DNA of 64,000 nt from Geobacillus jurassicus NBRC 107829 (lineage in GTDB: Bacteria > Bacillota > Bacilli > Bacillales > Anoxybacillaceae): NCBI RefSeq assembly GCF_001544315.1, contig NZ_BCQG01000002.1, positions 1-64,000 on the forward strand. Direction: 5' to 3'. Within the stretch, counting starts at the first letter, position 1, and each line of letters starts with the position of its first letter. The position numbers and the translations under genes were made by a program. The notes beneath the pieces are model-generated. The model searched no databases and was not told where the DNA came from. It saw only the letters and a program-made list of their open reading frames with translations. Shown here one piece after another: positions 17,565 through 27,029 of this stretch.

Positions 17565-17789
17565 CCCTCCTCATGGCCCTTCGTTTCAGTTTATGCGCGC
17601 GCCCATCACCCTCATGCCCGTTTCGCGCCCAAGAGGCCGACAATTGAATAAAAACGGATTTCTAAAATAAAGAAACATCATCAATGGCCCATCTTCATAC
17701 AGGAGCGATCGATGCAGGAGAAATGGCTGTTTTTTCACCAGCCTGCTAGAAAGCTAGCAACCAACCTTCTGAAAAACGCCCCTTTGGCC

Positions 17790-17935
17790 ATAAAAAGAAG
17801 CGGCCGGCATCATCCATGCTTCGATGACGCAACTGGCCGCTGTCTATGGAAGCGAAACGCCGGCAAAGGCGCCGCGATAGACTGCGCAGTTTTCCCCGCA
17901 TGATCATTCTATGACTAGAAATTTGCACCTTATGC
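17790..17935 (-). ncRNA. Candidate structured leader or small RNA upstream of the lysine-catabolism operon
   Basis: Downstream of a strong promoter (17940-17968) the minus strand holds about 140 nt with no ORF but clear secondary structure. A stem GTCTAT/ATAGAC encloses a GC-rich hairpin. A second hairpin has an outer arm AGCGGCC/GGCCGCT and an inner arm GCGTCATC/GATGATGC, followed by TCTTTTT, an intrinsic terminator at about 17795-17838. It ends some 230 nt before the aminotransferase. It is either an attenuating leader of that operon or a free-standing small RNA. It matches no riboswitch consensus I know; the lysine riboswitch in particular is not recognisable. Confidence 0.5.
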
Positions 17936-17939
17936 CATT

Positions 17940-17968
17940 ATCATAATCAATCCGAAATGATTTGTAAA
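17940..17968 (-). promoter_or_regulatory. Sigma-A promoter with AT-rich upstream region
   Basis: On the minus strand TTTACA, 17 nt, TATGAT. The 40 nt upstream (17969-18005) are almost entirely A/T, like an UP element. It would drive the structured RNA at 17790-17935 and, by readthrough, the aminotransferase operon. Confidence 0.7.
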
Positions 17969-18024
17969 TATATTTTTTAAAAATTATATATTTTAAAAAT
18001 AATAAGGAGCCGCACCAATTTGCA

Positions 18025-18060
18025 GGACAAACAAGAGGGGCGATGAACGTTCGCCCCCTC
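18025..18060 (-). terminator. Terminator downstream of thiC
   Basis: On the minus strand GAGGGGGCGA pairs with TCGCCCCTC across a 7-nt loop and is followed by TTGTTTG. Confidence 0.75.
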
Positions 18061-18072
18061 CCGCTGCTTCGA

Positions 18073-18147
18073 TCAGCACCGAGCGGTTTCCAGCTCATGC
18101 TTTTTCCGTTGATCGAACTTCCATATCCTCTCCACCATGCCGAGCAT
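18073..18147 (-). CDS. Possible 24-residue ORF after thiC
   Basis: ATG at 18147 opens a frame reading MLGMVERIWKFDQRKKHELE, then TARC before TGA. The composition is protein-like and it sits between the thiC stop and its terminator. The ribosome-binding site is poor, and no family is recognised. It may be the tail of a lost gene. Confidence 0.2.
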   Translation of the reverse strand: MLGMVERIWKFDQRKKHELETARC

Positions 18148-18163
18148 CGCAGCCCGCTTCTTG

Positions 18164-19867
<1,704 letters not shown>

Positions 19868-19950
19868 TCAACATAAAATTATGGAAAATCAGATCTGAAG
19901 CCACACCGTCTGAAGCAGAGCAAACACGAGAATGGGCGATGGCGGCCGAT

Positions 19951-19985
19951 CCAAAATAAAAACAGGTTCCGACACCGGAACCTGA
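19951..19985 (-). terminator. Riboswitch expression-platform terminator
   Basis: On the minus strand CAGGTTCCG, 4-nt loop, CGGAACCTG, then TTTTTATTTT. The 5' arm and its flank (GATCAGGTTC) are complementary to GAACCTGATC inside the aptamer, which gives a mutually exclusive antiterminator: TPP binding would hold the aptamer strand and let the terminator form. Confidence 0.85.
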
Positions 19986-20028
19986 TCGAAGGCAAAAGGC
20001 CAAATGAACAAGACACGTCCATCCGTTC

Positions 20029-20133
20029 CCGCTGCCTGCTTCCCTACGCTGGCATGACCCAGATCAGGTTCAAAGGGTCAAAGAACTTCATCGCGTTCTT
20101 TTCTCAGCCCGGCTCTCGGACTCCCCTAGCAGA
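20029..20133 (-). promoter_or_regulatory. TPP riboswitch (THI element) upstream of thiC
   Basis: The minus strand carries the conserved THI-box segments in order: GGGGAGTCC, GGGCTGAGA, GACCCTTTGAACCTGATC, then TGGGTCATGCCAGCGTAGGG AAG. The terminator at 19951-19985 is its expression platform. Nothing else is seen between 20134 and 20253. Confidence 0.97.
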
Positions 20134-20253
20134 TAAGCGTATGGCAATGATGACTGACTTTTCTCTCATTTTACTTTATCATTGATAAAAGCGCAAACCA
20201 TTTTATTCCATATAACAACCAACGTCCTTCTTGGCAAGCGATCTTTTTCCGCC

Positions 20254-21507
20254 TTACACCAAAAATTGCTTCAGCATCGCCTTCATTTGTTCAGCCATCC
20301 GGCCAAGCGATGTTGATGACGAAGCGATTTCCTCGACGGATGCCATTTGTTCCTGGGTCGCCGCCGATACGTTAGCCGCTCCGTCAGCTGACTGTTCGAC
20401 GATATCGGTCATCTGTTGGAGCGCATCATCCACTTGACGAGCGTGGCCCGCCATTTGCTCGATCGCGGCTGACACTTGGCCGATTTGTTTGTTCACTTGG
20501 TCGACCGCTTCGCGAATATGGGCAAACGACTGGTCGGCAGCCGAAACTGCATCCAACCCTTGCTCCACTTCAGCGACGACCTGTTCGGTAGAAGCGATCG
20601 CCCGCTTCGTCTCCTCTTGGATGTAGCCGATCAGCTTAGAAATTTGCTGCGCCGAGCGCGCCGACTGTTCTGCCAGTTTCCGCACCTCTCCGGCGACAAC
20701 GGCGAATCCTTTTCCTTGCTCACCAGCGCGCGCCGCTTCGATCGCCGCGTTTAACGCCAACAAATTCGTCTGCGACGCGATGCCCGTGATCGCTTCGGTA
20801 ATTTGCCCGATCTCGTTGGAACGCTCCCCAAGCCCTTTGACGACTTGCCCGAGCGATTGGACATGGTCGTAAATAAAATGCATTTGCTCGGACATTTGCG
20901 CCACAGACTGCTTGCCAGCTTCTGCTTTGGCCGCCGTTTCTCGGGCGCTTTGCGACACTGCTTTCGTATGATGAGCAACATCGGCCAACGTGCGGAAAAT
21001 ATCATTGACCGCCGCCGCTGTGCCGCGGGCCGTACCCGCTTGCTCTTCCGCTTGGGACGCGAGCGTTTCCATCGTCGCCGCAATTTGCTCTGTCGCTTTC
21101 GACGTCTGTTCTGCGACAGCGGCAAGCTGTGCGGAACATTGCGCTACTTCTTCAGCATGATGCTGAATGCAGCCCATCACTTCTTGCCAGGCGCCCGCCA
21201 TCTCGTTTAACGACGCGGCAATCGGCCGCAGCTGCTGCACGCTGCCTAATGGCACACGCGCCGTCAAGTCCCCATCTCTCATCTTGCCTAAATGCTCGTT
21301 AATAACGGCAATCGGCGCGACAAATCGCCGATAATTCAGCGTTGACGAAATCAAGCCGACGACCGCGCCAAACAGCAACGTAGCAGCAAGCGTCCACCAA
21401 AACGCCCCCCCGCGGATGCCGTTGGCCAGGCATATCGCAATGCCAATCGCCGCCGTGCCGGGAATGACGACGAACATCGTGCGGATGATATAACTTGCTA
21501 ACGACAA
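20254..21507 (-). CDS. Methyl-accepting chemotaxis-type protein without an external sensor domain
   Basis: About 417 aa. Two transmembrane segments near the N-terminus ([20 protein letters not shown] and [17 protein letters not shown]) are separated by only a dozen residues, so there is almost no extracellular loop. A HAMP-like linker follows ([16 protein letters not shown]). The cytoplasmic signalling domain has the conserved hairpin tip around [20 protein letters not shown] and [16 protein letters not shown]. The best start is TTG at 21507, behind AAAGGGGGAG; an in-frame TTG at 21537 lacks one. Without a ligand domain it may sense membrane state or an internal signal, or act only as a signalling adaptor. 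Confidence 0.85.
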   Translation of the reverse strand: MSLASYIIRTMFVVIPGTAAIGIAICLANGIRGGAFWWTLAATLLFGAVVGLISSTLNYRRFVAPIAVINEHLGKMRDGDLTARVPLGSVQQLRPIAASLNEMAGAWQEVMGCIQHHAEEVAQCSAQLAAVAEQTSKATEQIAATMETLASQAEEQAGTARGTAAAVNDIFRTLADVAHHTKAVSQSARETAAKAEAGKQSVAQMSEQMHFIYDHVQSLGQVVKGLGERSNEIGQITEAITGIASQTNLLALNAAIEAARAGEQGKGFAVVAGEVRKLAEQSARSAQQISKLIGYIQEETKRAIASTEQVVAEVEQGLDAVSAADQSFAHIREAVDQVNKQIGQVSAAIEQMAGHARQVDDALQQMTDIVEQSADGAANVSAATQEQMASVEEIASSSTSLGRMAEQMKAMLKQFLV

Positions 21508-21526
21508 AACCGTTCTCCCCCTTTTT

Positions 21527-21583
21527 CTATTGCTCAAACATTTTTCTTTCCTTCACCACGTTGACATATTCGTTAATGTCCAT
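21527..21583 (-). CDS. Possible 18-residue leader ORF before the MCP gene
   Basis: GAGGAAGG lies ahead of an ATG at 21583, followed by [18 protein letters not shown] and a stop 17 nt before the MCP start. The N-terminus looks like the beginning of a normal protein, so this may be a truncated gene or a leader. Confidence 0.25.
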   Translation of the reverse strand: MDINEYVNVVKERKMFEQ

Positions 21584-21611
21584 TCGTTTTCCTTCCTCAC
21601 GTCTAAGTAAA

Positions 21612-21900
21612 TGTTTTTTAGAATTGAACGCTCTCCCACCTACGCAAAGGCTTAGAGGTGGGAGATTCTTGGGAACACCCGCACCACGGCAGACTGCCAG
21701 CCAAGCCATCCCCGTGCGTCCCACGGTTCAGTTGTCTTACGAAGACAACAAGCGAAGTCATTCGTCCAACAGATTTTGGACGGCGTTCTCGTCTCGATCG
21801 TGCTTCGGGAGTTTGATGCGATGGCCGCCAACCTCAATCGATGCCGAGTACGAATGGATGGAACGATGCACAACGCCGCACCATCCAAACTATGAATACG
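21612..21900 (-). mobile_element. IS200/IS605-type deletion derivative: TnpB fragment plus right end with likely omega-RNA 3' part
   Basis: On the minus strand an open frame reads VGGHRIKLPK directly joined to HDRDENAVQNLLDE and a stop (21758-21760). The first part belongs to the N-terminal half of TnpB and the second to its C-terminal zinc-ribbon/RuvC end, so the catalytic middle has been deleted. Downstream about 130 nt are kept, ending in the hairpin CTCCCACC/GGTGGGAG (21633-21664) and GCGTTCAA. In IS605 elements this region forms the right end and the 3' part of the omega-RNA that guides TnpB. The element cannot make transposase or nuclease but could still be moved or transcribed in trans. 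Confidence 0.7.
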
Positions 21901-21925
21901 ATGAACTTGCCTCGAATCGCCGGCC

Positions 21926-21958
21926 TAAAAAAAGCAGGCTTCTACTCGGAAGCCCGCC
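21926..21958 (-). terminator. Terminator of the RDD-family gene
   Basis: On the minus strand GGCGGGCTTC pairs with GAAGCCTGCT and is followed by TTTTTT. Confidence 0.8.
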
Positions 21959-21969
21959 TTTTTCATTGT

Positions 21970-22383
21970 TTACGCCGCCGGTTTTTCCGTTGTCACATAC
22001 GTGCCAGCGATAAAATCGTGAATCGACCGTTTGTCTTCTCTTGCCGCCACCATAATCGCACTAATGATGAGACCGATGCCAAACGTAATAAAATAGACGA
22101 GTCCGCCGACAAACGAACGCAAAAACATCGTGCCGATGCCGACTTTGCCGCCGTTTACTTTCGCAATCCGTATGCCAAGAATCCGCTTGCCGACCGTATA
22201 CCCGTACCAGACAGCCGGAACGATTAACGCGTAAAGGATGTTCGCCAACGACGTAAACCAGTTCGTTTCCCAACTGCCAGTGATGAGATAGCCGATGATC
22301 GAAATCGGAATGCCAACGACAATGGCGTCCAACAAGTTAGCCAACAGCCGCTTCCAAAATCCAACCGGATTTGTCACCGCCAT
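21970..22383 (-). CDS. RDD-family membrane protein
   Basis: A 137-residue protein with three predicted transmembrane helices and the RDD signature: VGFWKRLLANLLDAIVVGIP (with the R..A.LLD pattern), GYTVGKRILGIRI in the middle and REDKRSIHDFIAGTYV at the end. RDD proteins are small membrane proteins, some proposed as ion antiporters; the substrate is unknown here. ATG at 22383 follows GGAGGG. It is a single-gene unit with its own terminator. Confidence 0.85.
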   Translation of the reverse strand: MAVTNPVGFWKRLLANLLDAIVVGIPISIIGYLITGSWETNWFTSLANILYALIVPAVWYGYTVGKRILGIRIAKVNGGKVGIGTMFLRSFVGGLVYFITFGIGLIISAIMVAAREDKRSIHDFIAGTYVTTEKPAA

Positions 22384-22523
22384 ATGCCTTCCCTCCTCTT
22401 GCTTTTTTATATTGTATTCGCAACCAACAGCGTAATTGTCTTTATTTTAACCTAAATTGCGGAAAGGAATCTATCTATAGTTTGGGATGACAGGAGTGAA
22501 TTTGTCCGCCTCTTCACAACACG

Positions 22524-22556
22524 TAAAAAGGAGTGGCCTCAAAAGGCCGTTTTGTA
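22524..22556 (-). terminator. Probable terminator after the PP2C gene
   Basis: On the minus strand GGCCT, 4-nt loop, AGGCC, then ACTCCTTTTT. The stem is short, so strength is uncertain. Confidence 0.45.
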
Positions 22557-22667
22557 ACCTTTTATGGGCGCCCCTTTGGGGGAGATCAACTTGGCGGACG
22601 TGCCGTTTCGCGCGAAAGAAAAAGCGGAAACAGGCCGGCAGCCGATATAGACGGCTTTTCCCCTCGT

Positions 22668-24197
22668 TTAGCCAAGCTTGGCCACCACCACCGAAAAATC
22701 GTCCGGAAGCGGTCCTTTTTGCTCAAAATGGCGGCGCAGGCGGGCCAAAAGCGCCCGCTCGTCCAATGAAATATGCGGCGCCAGCGCATCGCGGAACGCC
22801 TCGATCTTTTGCCGGACAGAACCCGTTCCCCCTTCGATCGCCCCGTCGGAATACAGCACAAGCGTCGCCCCAGGAGCGTAACGCAACCGGCCGCTGTCAA
22901 CAAAAAGGCGCGGAAGCAGTCCGATCGGCGCACAGCCGCGGTCCAATTCCGCCACCGTTCCGTCCGGCTGGAACAAAAACCCCGGCGGATGGCCGGCTGA
23001 TGCGTACTCTATTACCCGTTCCTGGACATCAACAAGAGCGTACACGGCAGTGAAATAATACGTCATCCGTCCGTTTTCGTGGTACAGCTGGCGCATATGG
23101 CGGTTCAGCTCGCGAAACACTTCCGTCGGAACGATCCCTTTGCGGATGACGCCGTTTAAAAGCGAGCGGACCGACATGCAAATGAGCGAGGCCGCTGCTC
23201 CATGCCCCATCACATCCATCAAAAAAATGCCGTACCGTTGCTTGTCGATCGGATACCAGGCGTACATATCGCCGCCCAACTCCCGCGACGGGATATATGT
23301 TCCGGCAATGCCGATCCCTTTGGCCGACAGCGGCTTGCTCAACACACGTTTTTGCACTTCGCGGGCCAACTTTAAATCATCCTTCATTGCAGCGATCGAG
23401 GACGATTCGTCGGATGGGCTGGAAAACAAAAACAAATAAAAGACAACATCCCCTTCATGACTGGAAACAGCCCGCACTGTCGTTTGCCTCACATACGCCG
23501 ATCCATTTTTCCGCCGCCAGCGCACTCTCCCCCGCCACTCTCCGCTTTCCTCCGTACCCGCTTTGATCGCATCATAAAGCCAAGCCTCACAATAGCCTGC
23601 ATACAGCGTATGCAGCGGCTGGCCGACAATTTCCACGCCATGGCCGGTGACTTTCGTAAACGATGGATTGATGAACCGAACGGCAAACTCGCCGTCAGTC
23701 ACAAGCATGGCCTGTTCCATGGCTTTGTACACTTGTTGGGCAAGCTGTCGCTCGTCTTCGTTTCGTTTCGCTTCCGTCATATCGGCGACAACACCGCTGA
23801 CAAGCTTCACTTCCCCTGCTTGGCCAAGTACCGGGAACGTCTGCTCGAGCACCCAACGGACGGAGCCATCCCGCTGGTTGATGATGCGATATGTTTGAGC
23901 ACCTGCATCCGCCTCCCCCGAAAAGAGCGACCATTTTCTCTCCGCCTTAGCGCGGTCTTCTGGATGAGACACTTTTGCCCATATGTCTGGATCACGGTAA
24001 AAGTCGTCTGGCGGCAAGCCATACAGTTGCTCACACGACGACGAAATGAACAGAAGCTGCTTTTGTTCCGGCGCCGCGAGCCAATACACATAGTTGTGCA
24101 GTCCAACGAATACATTCATTTTTTCTAAGCCGAGAAGCAATTCCCGCCACGCAAGGTGGTCATGACGTTGAACATAGCCCCCAAACCCATCCACCAT
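22668..24197 (-). CDS. PAS-PAS-PP2C (SpoIIE/RsbU-type) serine phosphatase
   Basis: About 509 aa. Two N-terminal PAS domains: the first has PEDRAKAERKWSLF and a WVLEQTFPVLG...ADMTEAKR end; the second runs from about 155 with FINPSFTKVTG. The C-terminal PPM/SpoIIE phosphatase domain has AGTYIPSRELGGDMYAWYPI, FLMDVMGHGAAASL and YASAGHPPGFLF, with the Asp residues that bind Mn/Mg. Such phosphatases dephosphorylate STAS anti-anti-sigma proteins, and a STAS gene lies 6 nt upstream with a kinase before it. The PAS domains suggest redox or small-ligand sensing. No membrane segment, so it is cytosolic. Confidence 0.88.
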   Translation of the reverse strand: MVDGFGGYVQRHDHLAWRELLLGLEKMNVFVGLHNYVYWLAAPEQKQLLFISSSCEQLYGLPPDDFYRDPDIWAKVSHPEDRAKAERKWSLFSGEADAGAQTYRIINQRDGSVRWVLEQTFPVLGQAGEVKLVSGVVADMTEAKRNEDERQLAQQVYKAMEQAMLVTDGEFAVRFINPSFTKVTGHGVEIVGQPLHTLYAGYCEAWLYDAIKAGTEESGEWRGRVRWRRKNGSAYVRQTTVRAVSSHEGDVVFYLFLFSSPSDESSSIAAMKDDLKLAREVQKRVLSKPLSAKGIGIAGTYIPSRELGGDMYAWYPIDKQRYGIFLMDVMGHGAAASLICMSVRSLLNGVIRKGIVPTEVFRELNRHMRQLYHENGRMTYYFTAVYALVDVQERVIEYASAGHPPGFLFQPDGTVAELDRGCAPIGLLPRLFVDSGRLRYAPGATLVLYSDGAIEGGTGSVRQKIEAFRDALAPHISLDERALLARLRRHFEQKGPLPDDFSVVVAKLG

Positions 24198-24203
24198 AGA
24201 ACG

Positions 24204-24536
24204 TCATTCTCCGCTGAAGTAATCAATGGCTTCCTTCTCTGTGGCAAATAATTTGATAAACGAAGAAAATTTGACGATATGGAAAATTTCTGCGAGCGAC
24301 CCTTTCACGCCGGCGATGACCAACTCTTTTTGCCGGGCTCTCGCCGCCATGACGCTGTCAGCGATCATGCCGAGCCCGGCGCTATTGATATATTTGACCC
24401 CTTCCATATTGACGATCAACTGATCCACCCCCTCGGCCAACAGCTTTTCGAGCGCTTGGCGAAACGACTTGACGTTGTTTAACGTAATATCTTCTGACCA
24501 TGTCAGTGTGCAAATTGCCCCTTGTCTTGTCTCCAT
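24204..24536 (-). CDS. STAS-domain anti-anti-sigma factor (RsbV/SpoIIAA-like)
   Basis: A 110-residue STAS protein. The phosphorylation segment GVKYINSAGLGMIADSVMAA contains the conserved Ser that a cognate kinase phosphorylates. GVDQLIVNMEG and LAEIFHIVKFSSFIKLF are the usual flanking blocks. ATG at 24536 follows GGAGG. It sits between the kinase gene and the PP2C gene, forming a complete partner-switch set without an adjacent sigma factor. Confidence 0.88.
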   Translation of the reverse strand: METRQGAICTLTWSEDITLNNVKSFRQALEKLLAEGVDQLIVNMEGVKYINSAGLGMIADSVMAARARQKELVIAGVKGSLAEIFHIVKFSSFIKLFATEKEAIDYFSGE

Positions 24537-24557
24537 CCTGCTTCCTCCAATGGTCAC

Positions 24558-24956
24558 TCATTTTTTGCATTTGCACATGCAAAACAAGACGTTGTTTCCC
24601 GCCCGTTTCACGTATACAGCGTCCACAATATGGGCGATCAGCTGCAGCCCTCTGCCGCGCGATCCGGTGTTGATGGCGTCGGTTTGAGCTACGGAGAAAC
24701 ATCCCCCGCGCTGTTTAACAATAATCATAAACTGTCTTGCATCAATTTTCCAAAATATCCTAAATGGTAGTCTTCTTGTTTTTTGACAATATTCATACGC
24801 ATTCGTACACGCCTCCTCTGTCGCCAGCCGAAGAAACAGGCAATCGCGCGGCAAAAAACCCATCCTCTTCGCCAGTTCATCGGTAATCTCCATTGCTTTC
24901 AATATGTCTGCCGTTTTCATGATCACCATCGTTCGGATCATGGCCTTAGGCTTCAT
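24558..24956 (-). CDS. RsbW/SpoIIAB-like serine kinase (HATPase)
   Basis: A 132-residue HATPase_c_2 protein. LRLATEEACTNAYEYCQ is the N-box (with Glu and Asn for Mg-ATP) and INTGSRGRGLQLIAHIVDAV the G-box. It would phosphorylate the STAS protein encoded next and may hold a sigma factor or another target when the STAS protein is phosphorylated. The ATG at 24956 is behind AGGGG; the frame is open to 25064 but without a ribosome-binding site. First gene of the three-gene module; promoter at 25109-25137. Confidence 0.82.
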   Translation of the reverse strand: MKPKAMIRTMVIMKTADILKAMEITDELAKRMGFLPRDCLFLRLATEEACTNAYEYCQKTRRLPFRIFWKIDARQFMIIVKQRGGCFSVAQTDAINTGSRGRGLQLIAHIVDAVYVKRAGNNVLFCMCKCKK

Positions 24957-25108
24957 CAGCATTCCCCTATCTTTGTTGTGCTTGTGCGCCTGCCAAGGCA
25001 ACATAGCAACCTTTCTACATATAGCATGTGCCCATGCGGGGAAAACAAGTGATAATCCTTTCATAATTCTACTTTTCAGAAAAAAATAGTTCCCATTTAC
25101 TATATCAT

Positions 25109-25137
25109 ATTATAATACAAAATGGAGATCGTTCCAA
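25109..25137 (-). promoter_or_regulatory. Sigma-A promoter of the partner-switching operon
   Basis: On the minus strand TTGGAA, 17 nt, TATAAT. Confidence 0.75.
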
Positions 25138-25152
25138 TTTCCTACATAACAT

Positions 25153-25191
25153 AAAAAAGGACATCATGGCTCCCATCGTCCAATGATGTCC
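25153..25191 (-). terminator. Terminator of the LuxR-type regulator gene
   Basis: On the minus strand GGACATCAT pairs with ATGATGTCC and is followed by TTTTTT, immediately after the stop at 25193. Confidence 0.85.
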
Positions 25192-25192
25192 C

Positions 25193-26380
25193 CTAGCAGC
25201 GTTGGCGGCGGTGGCTTAGTTGGTACACAAGAGCAATCAACTGTGACCGATCATTGACACCAATTTTCTGAAAAATATTTGTAATATGGTTTTTGACAGT
25301 ATGGACGCTAATAAACAGTCGTTCGGAAATCTCACGGTTGCTGTAGCCTTGAATGAGCAGCTCAAGCACGTCCATCTCGCGAGCGGTCAACTGCTCGGAC
25401 AACATTTCGATGTTGACCGCCCCATTGTCTCCACCGCGAGCCGTGCTATTGATCATCATCTCTCCCATCGCAGCCAGCGCCGTCATATACACTTCCGCTT
25501 CTTTCGCTTCGCTCGCTTCCTTGATATGGACGGCGAGAACGCCATAGAGGCCGTCACGGACAAAAAACGGCACTTCCATCACTGTTTTGCCCTCGACATG
25601 AAGCAGCGCCGGCACTTGGCTTTTCGCCTTCTCGCCGCGGCGGCCATAGCGGCGGCAGACATCATCTCGATAACGGACGGCCATCTCAACATCCATCGCC
25701 CCTTCGTGGACAACGGCCGTTTGACCATCGCTAGACCATACCGCGCAGACGAAATCGCCGTAAGCGAGCTCCGCGGCGAATTCGGCCATCATCCGGATGA
25801 TTTCTTCCTTGTTCTGCACAACGCGCATGGCCCGGCCAATTTCCACCAACATCGACAAGCGCATCAAATGGCGGTCCATTTTCATATCGGCCTCTATACA
25901 TTTAGCCGAGAGCAGCCAATGTTGAACGAGGGCGGCGCCGACCGGCCGCAACATCTCCGGCAGCGAAGAGGTCGTCTCACTGCCGATGATGACCCATCCT
26001 TCCATTGTTTCCCTGTACATCGCCGGATACGCGATTATCGCTTTCGGGCGGATGCCATGGCGGACAAAAAAGGAAAAACGCGGGTCCAAGTCGGCATCTT
26101 GAACGTAAACGGAACGAAGCGACATCTCTGAAAACGAAAGCGGTGGAAACAGCACATCGATCCTCTTGCTGCGCAACTGTCTGGCTTTTTCCCCGCTTGC
26201 CGCCGCCACCATCCATCCTTGCGGACACTTGGCGATATACAGCGCCATATCGACGCGTTCATCGAACGCGCACAGCTCCAAAAGCAGCTTGTCCACGTCT
26301 GTTAGGGCGGAGCTGTCCGTGACCGCCGCTTCAAGCCGCTTTCCGTATTCACGGTATCGCCGCTGATCAATTCCCCGCAT
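25193..26380 (-). CDS. GAF/LuxR-type transcriptional regulator (C-terminal part of a split PocR-GAF-LuxR protein)
   Basis: A GAF-like region (LSMLVEIGRAMRVVQNKEEI to about LAVHIKEASEAKEAEVY) is followed by a LuxR/GerE helix-turn-helix: LTAREMDVLELLIQGYSNRE, then SERLFISVHTVKNHITNIFQ. The first codon used here (ATG 26380) has no convincing ribosome-binding site. The frame is open further upstream, where it is antisense-like noise over the real PocR frame. The upstream ORF at 26302-26829 is one frame away and overlaps it by about 80 nt. One single-base change would join them, so this is probably one regulator broken by a frameshift, or two overlapping subunits. The partner-switch operon lies immediately downstream. 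Confidence 0.7.
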   Translation of the reverse strand: MRGIDQRRYREYGKRLEAAVTDSSALTDVDKLLLELCAFDERVDMALYIAKCPQGWMVAAASGEKARQLRSKRIDVLFPPLSFSEMSLRSVYVQDADLDPRFSFFVRHGIRPKAIIAYPAMYRETMEGWVIIGSETTSSLPEMLRPVGAALVQHWLLSAKCIEADMKMDRHLMRLSMLVEIGRAMRVVQNKEEIIRMMAEFAAELAYGDFVCAVWSSDGQTAVVHEGAMDVEMAVRYRDDVCRRYGRRGEKAKSQVPALLHVEGKTVMEVPFFVRDGLYGVLAVHIKEASEAKEAEVYMTALAAMGEMMINSTARGGDNGAVNIEMLSEQLTAREMDVLELLIQGYSNREISERLFISVHTVKNHITNIFQKIGVNDRSQLIALVYQLSHRRQRC

Positions 26381-26829
26381 ATGGCCGCCATCTTTTCTAT
26401 GTCTTTTAACTTCGCTTCCACCGCACGCGCCGGCAACGCCACCGCCTGTTCGATGGCGGCCGCCCACTCCTCGGCATCCGCCAGCGGCTGTTCGCAAATA
26501 AGCCATTTCGTCTCTTCCTCGATAAGCACGCCCGCCCAAATCCAATATTCCGCCTTCCCATCGACAAACACGGGAGCGACGATGCTTTTCATGCCAAAAC
26601 GCCCGACCGGCACGACCGCCGGACGCTGCCATCCGTCAATGACGAGCTCCCGCGGACAGAAAAACGATGGAGCTTCCCTTTTAGCGGCAAACAAAACGAG
26701 CTCTGCCAGCTCGGTCATATTCGATACTTTCGTCACGGGAGTGCCGTGATCATCGACGATAATCATGCTCAACTCCGTCAATGCAGCGTACGCATCTTGG
26801 ATATATTGCAACAAGTCACGGATCGCCAC
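26302..26829 (-). CDS. PocR-like sensory domain protein (N-terminal part of the split regulator)
   Basis: The reading frame starts at GTG 26829 after AGGAGAG: LLQYIQDAYAALTELSMIIV, then DDHGTPVTKVSNMTELAELV, FFCPRELVIDG, a hydrophobic VAPVFVDGKAEYWIWAGVLI and a helix ending KLKDIEKMAAICGELI. This is the layout of the PocR sensory domain, a small-ligand sensor usually fused to an output domain. After ICGELI the frame becomes arginine-rich and stops at 26302, whereas the -1 frame continues with a sensible helix into the GAF-LuxR part. The ORF is therefore likely the front half of a frameshifted gene. Confidence 0.65.
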   Translation of the reverse strand: MAIRDLLQYIQDAYAALTELSMIIVDDHGTPVTKVSNMTELAELVLFAAKREAPSFFCPRELVIDGWQRPAVVPVGRFGMKSIVAPVFVDGKAEYWIWAGVLIEEETKWLICEQPLADAEEWAAAIEQAVALPARAVEAKLKDIEKMAAICGELISGDTVNTESGLKRRSRTAPP

Positions 26830-26916
26830 GCCTTCAACTCTCCTACAACACGTTTTTATCCTTATCTATTATGGACAAACGAGTTGCAAGAAATCAAGCT
26901 TCAGACCCCCGTGATG

Positions 26917-26966
26917 GCAAAAACAAATCGGCGCAGCGCCCGCCATGATGCGGGCAGCCAGCGCCG
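26917..26966 (-). terminator. Terminator of the sugar-phosphate mutase operon
   Basis: On the minus strand an outer stem GGCGC/GCGCC surrounds an inner stem GCCCGC/GCGGGC, followed by TTGTTTTTG. Confidence 0.75.
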
Positions 26967-27029
26967 GGAAAGGCCTTTTGCGCCGGACGGAGCGCACCAT
27001 CGAGAATGCGCCAAAGCATTTCAATCATC

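Noticed and set aside
17565-17935. Lysine riboswitch before the lysine operon
   Set aside because: Conserved lysine-aptamer segments are not visible, and a catabolic operon would need inverse control.
17935-17960. Fur box over the promoter at 17940
   Set aside because: The inverted repeat TGATTAT-ATAATGG matches the 7-1-7 consensus in only one half.
26302-26400. Programmed -1 frameshift in the PocR-LuxR gene
   Set aside because: No slippery heptamer or following pseudoknot was seen in the overlap.
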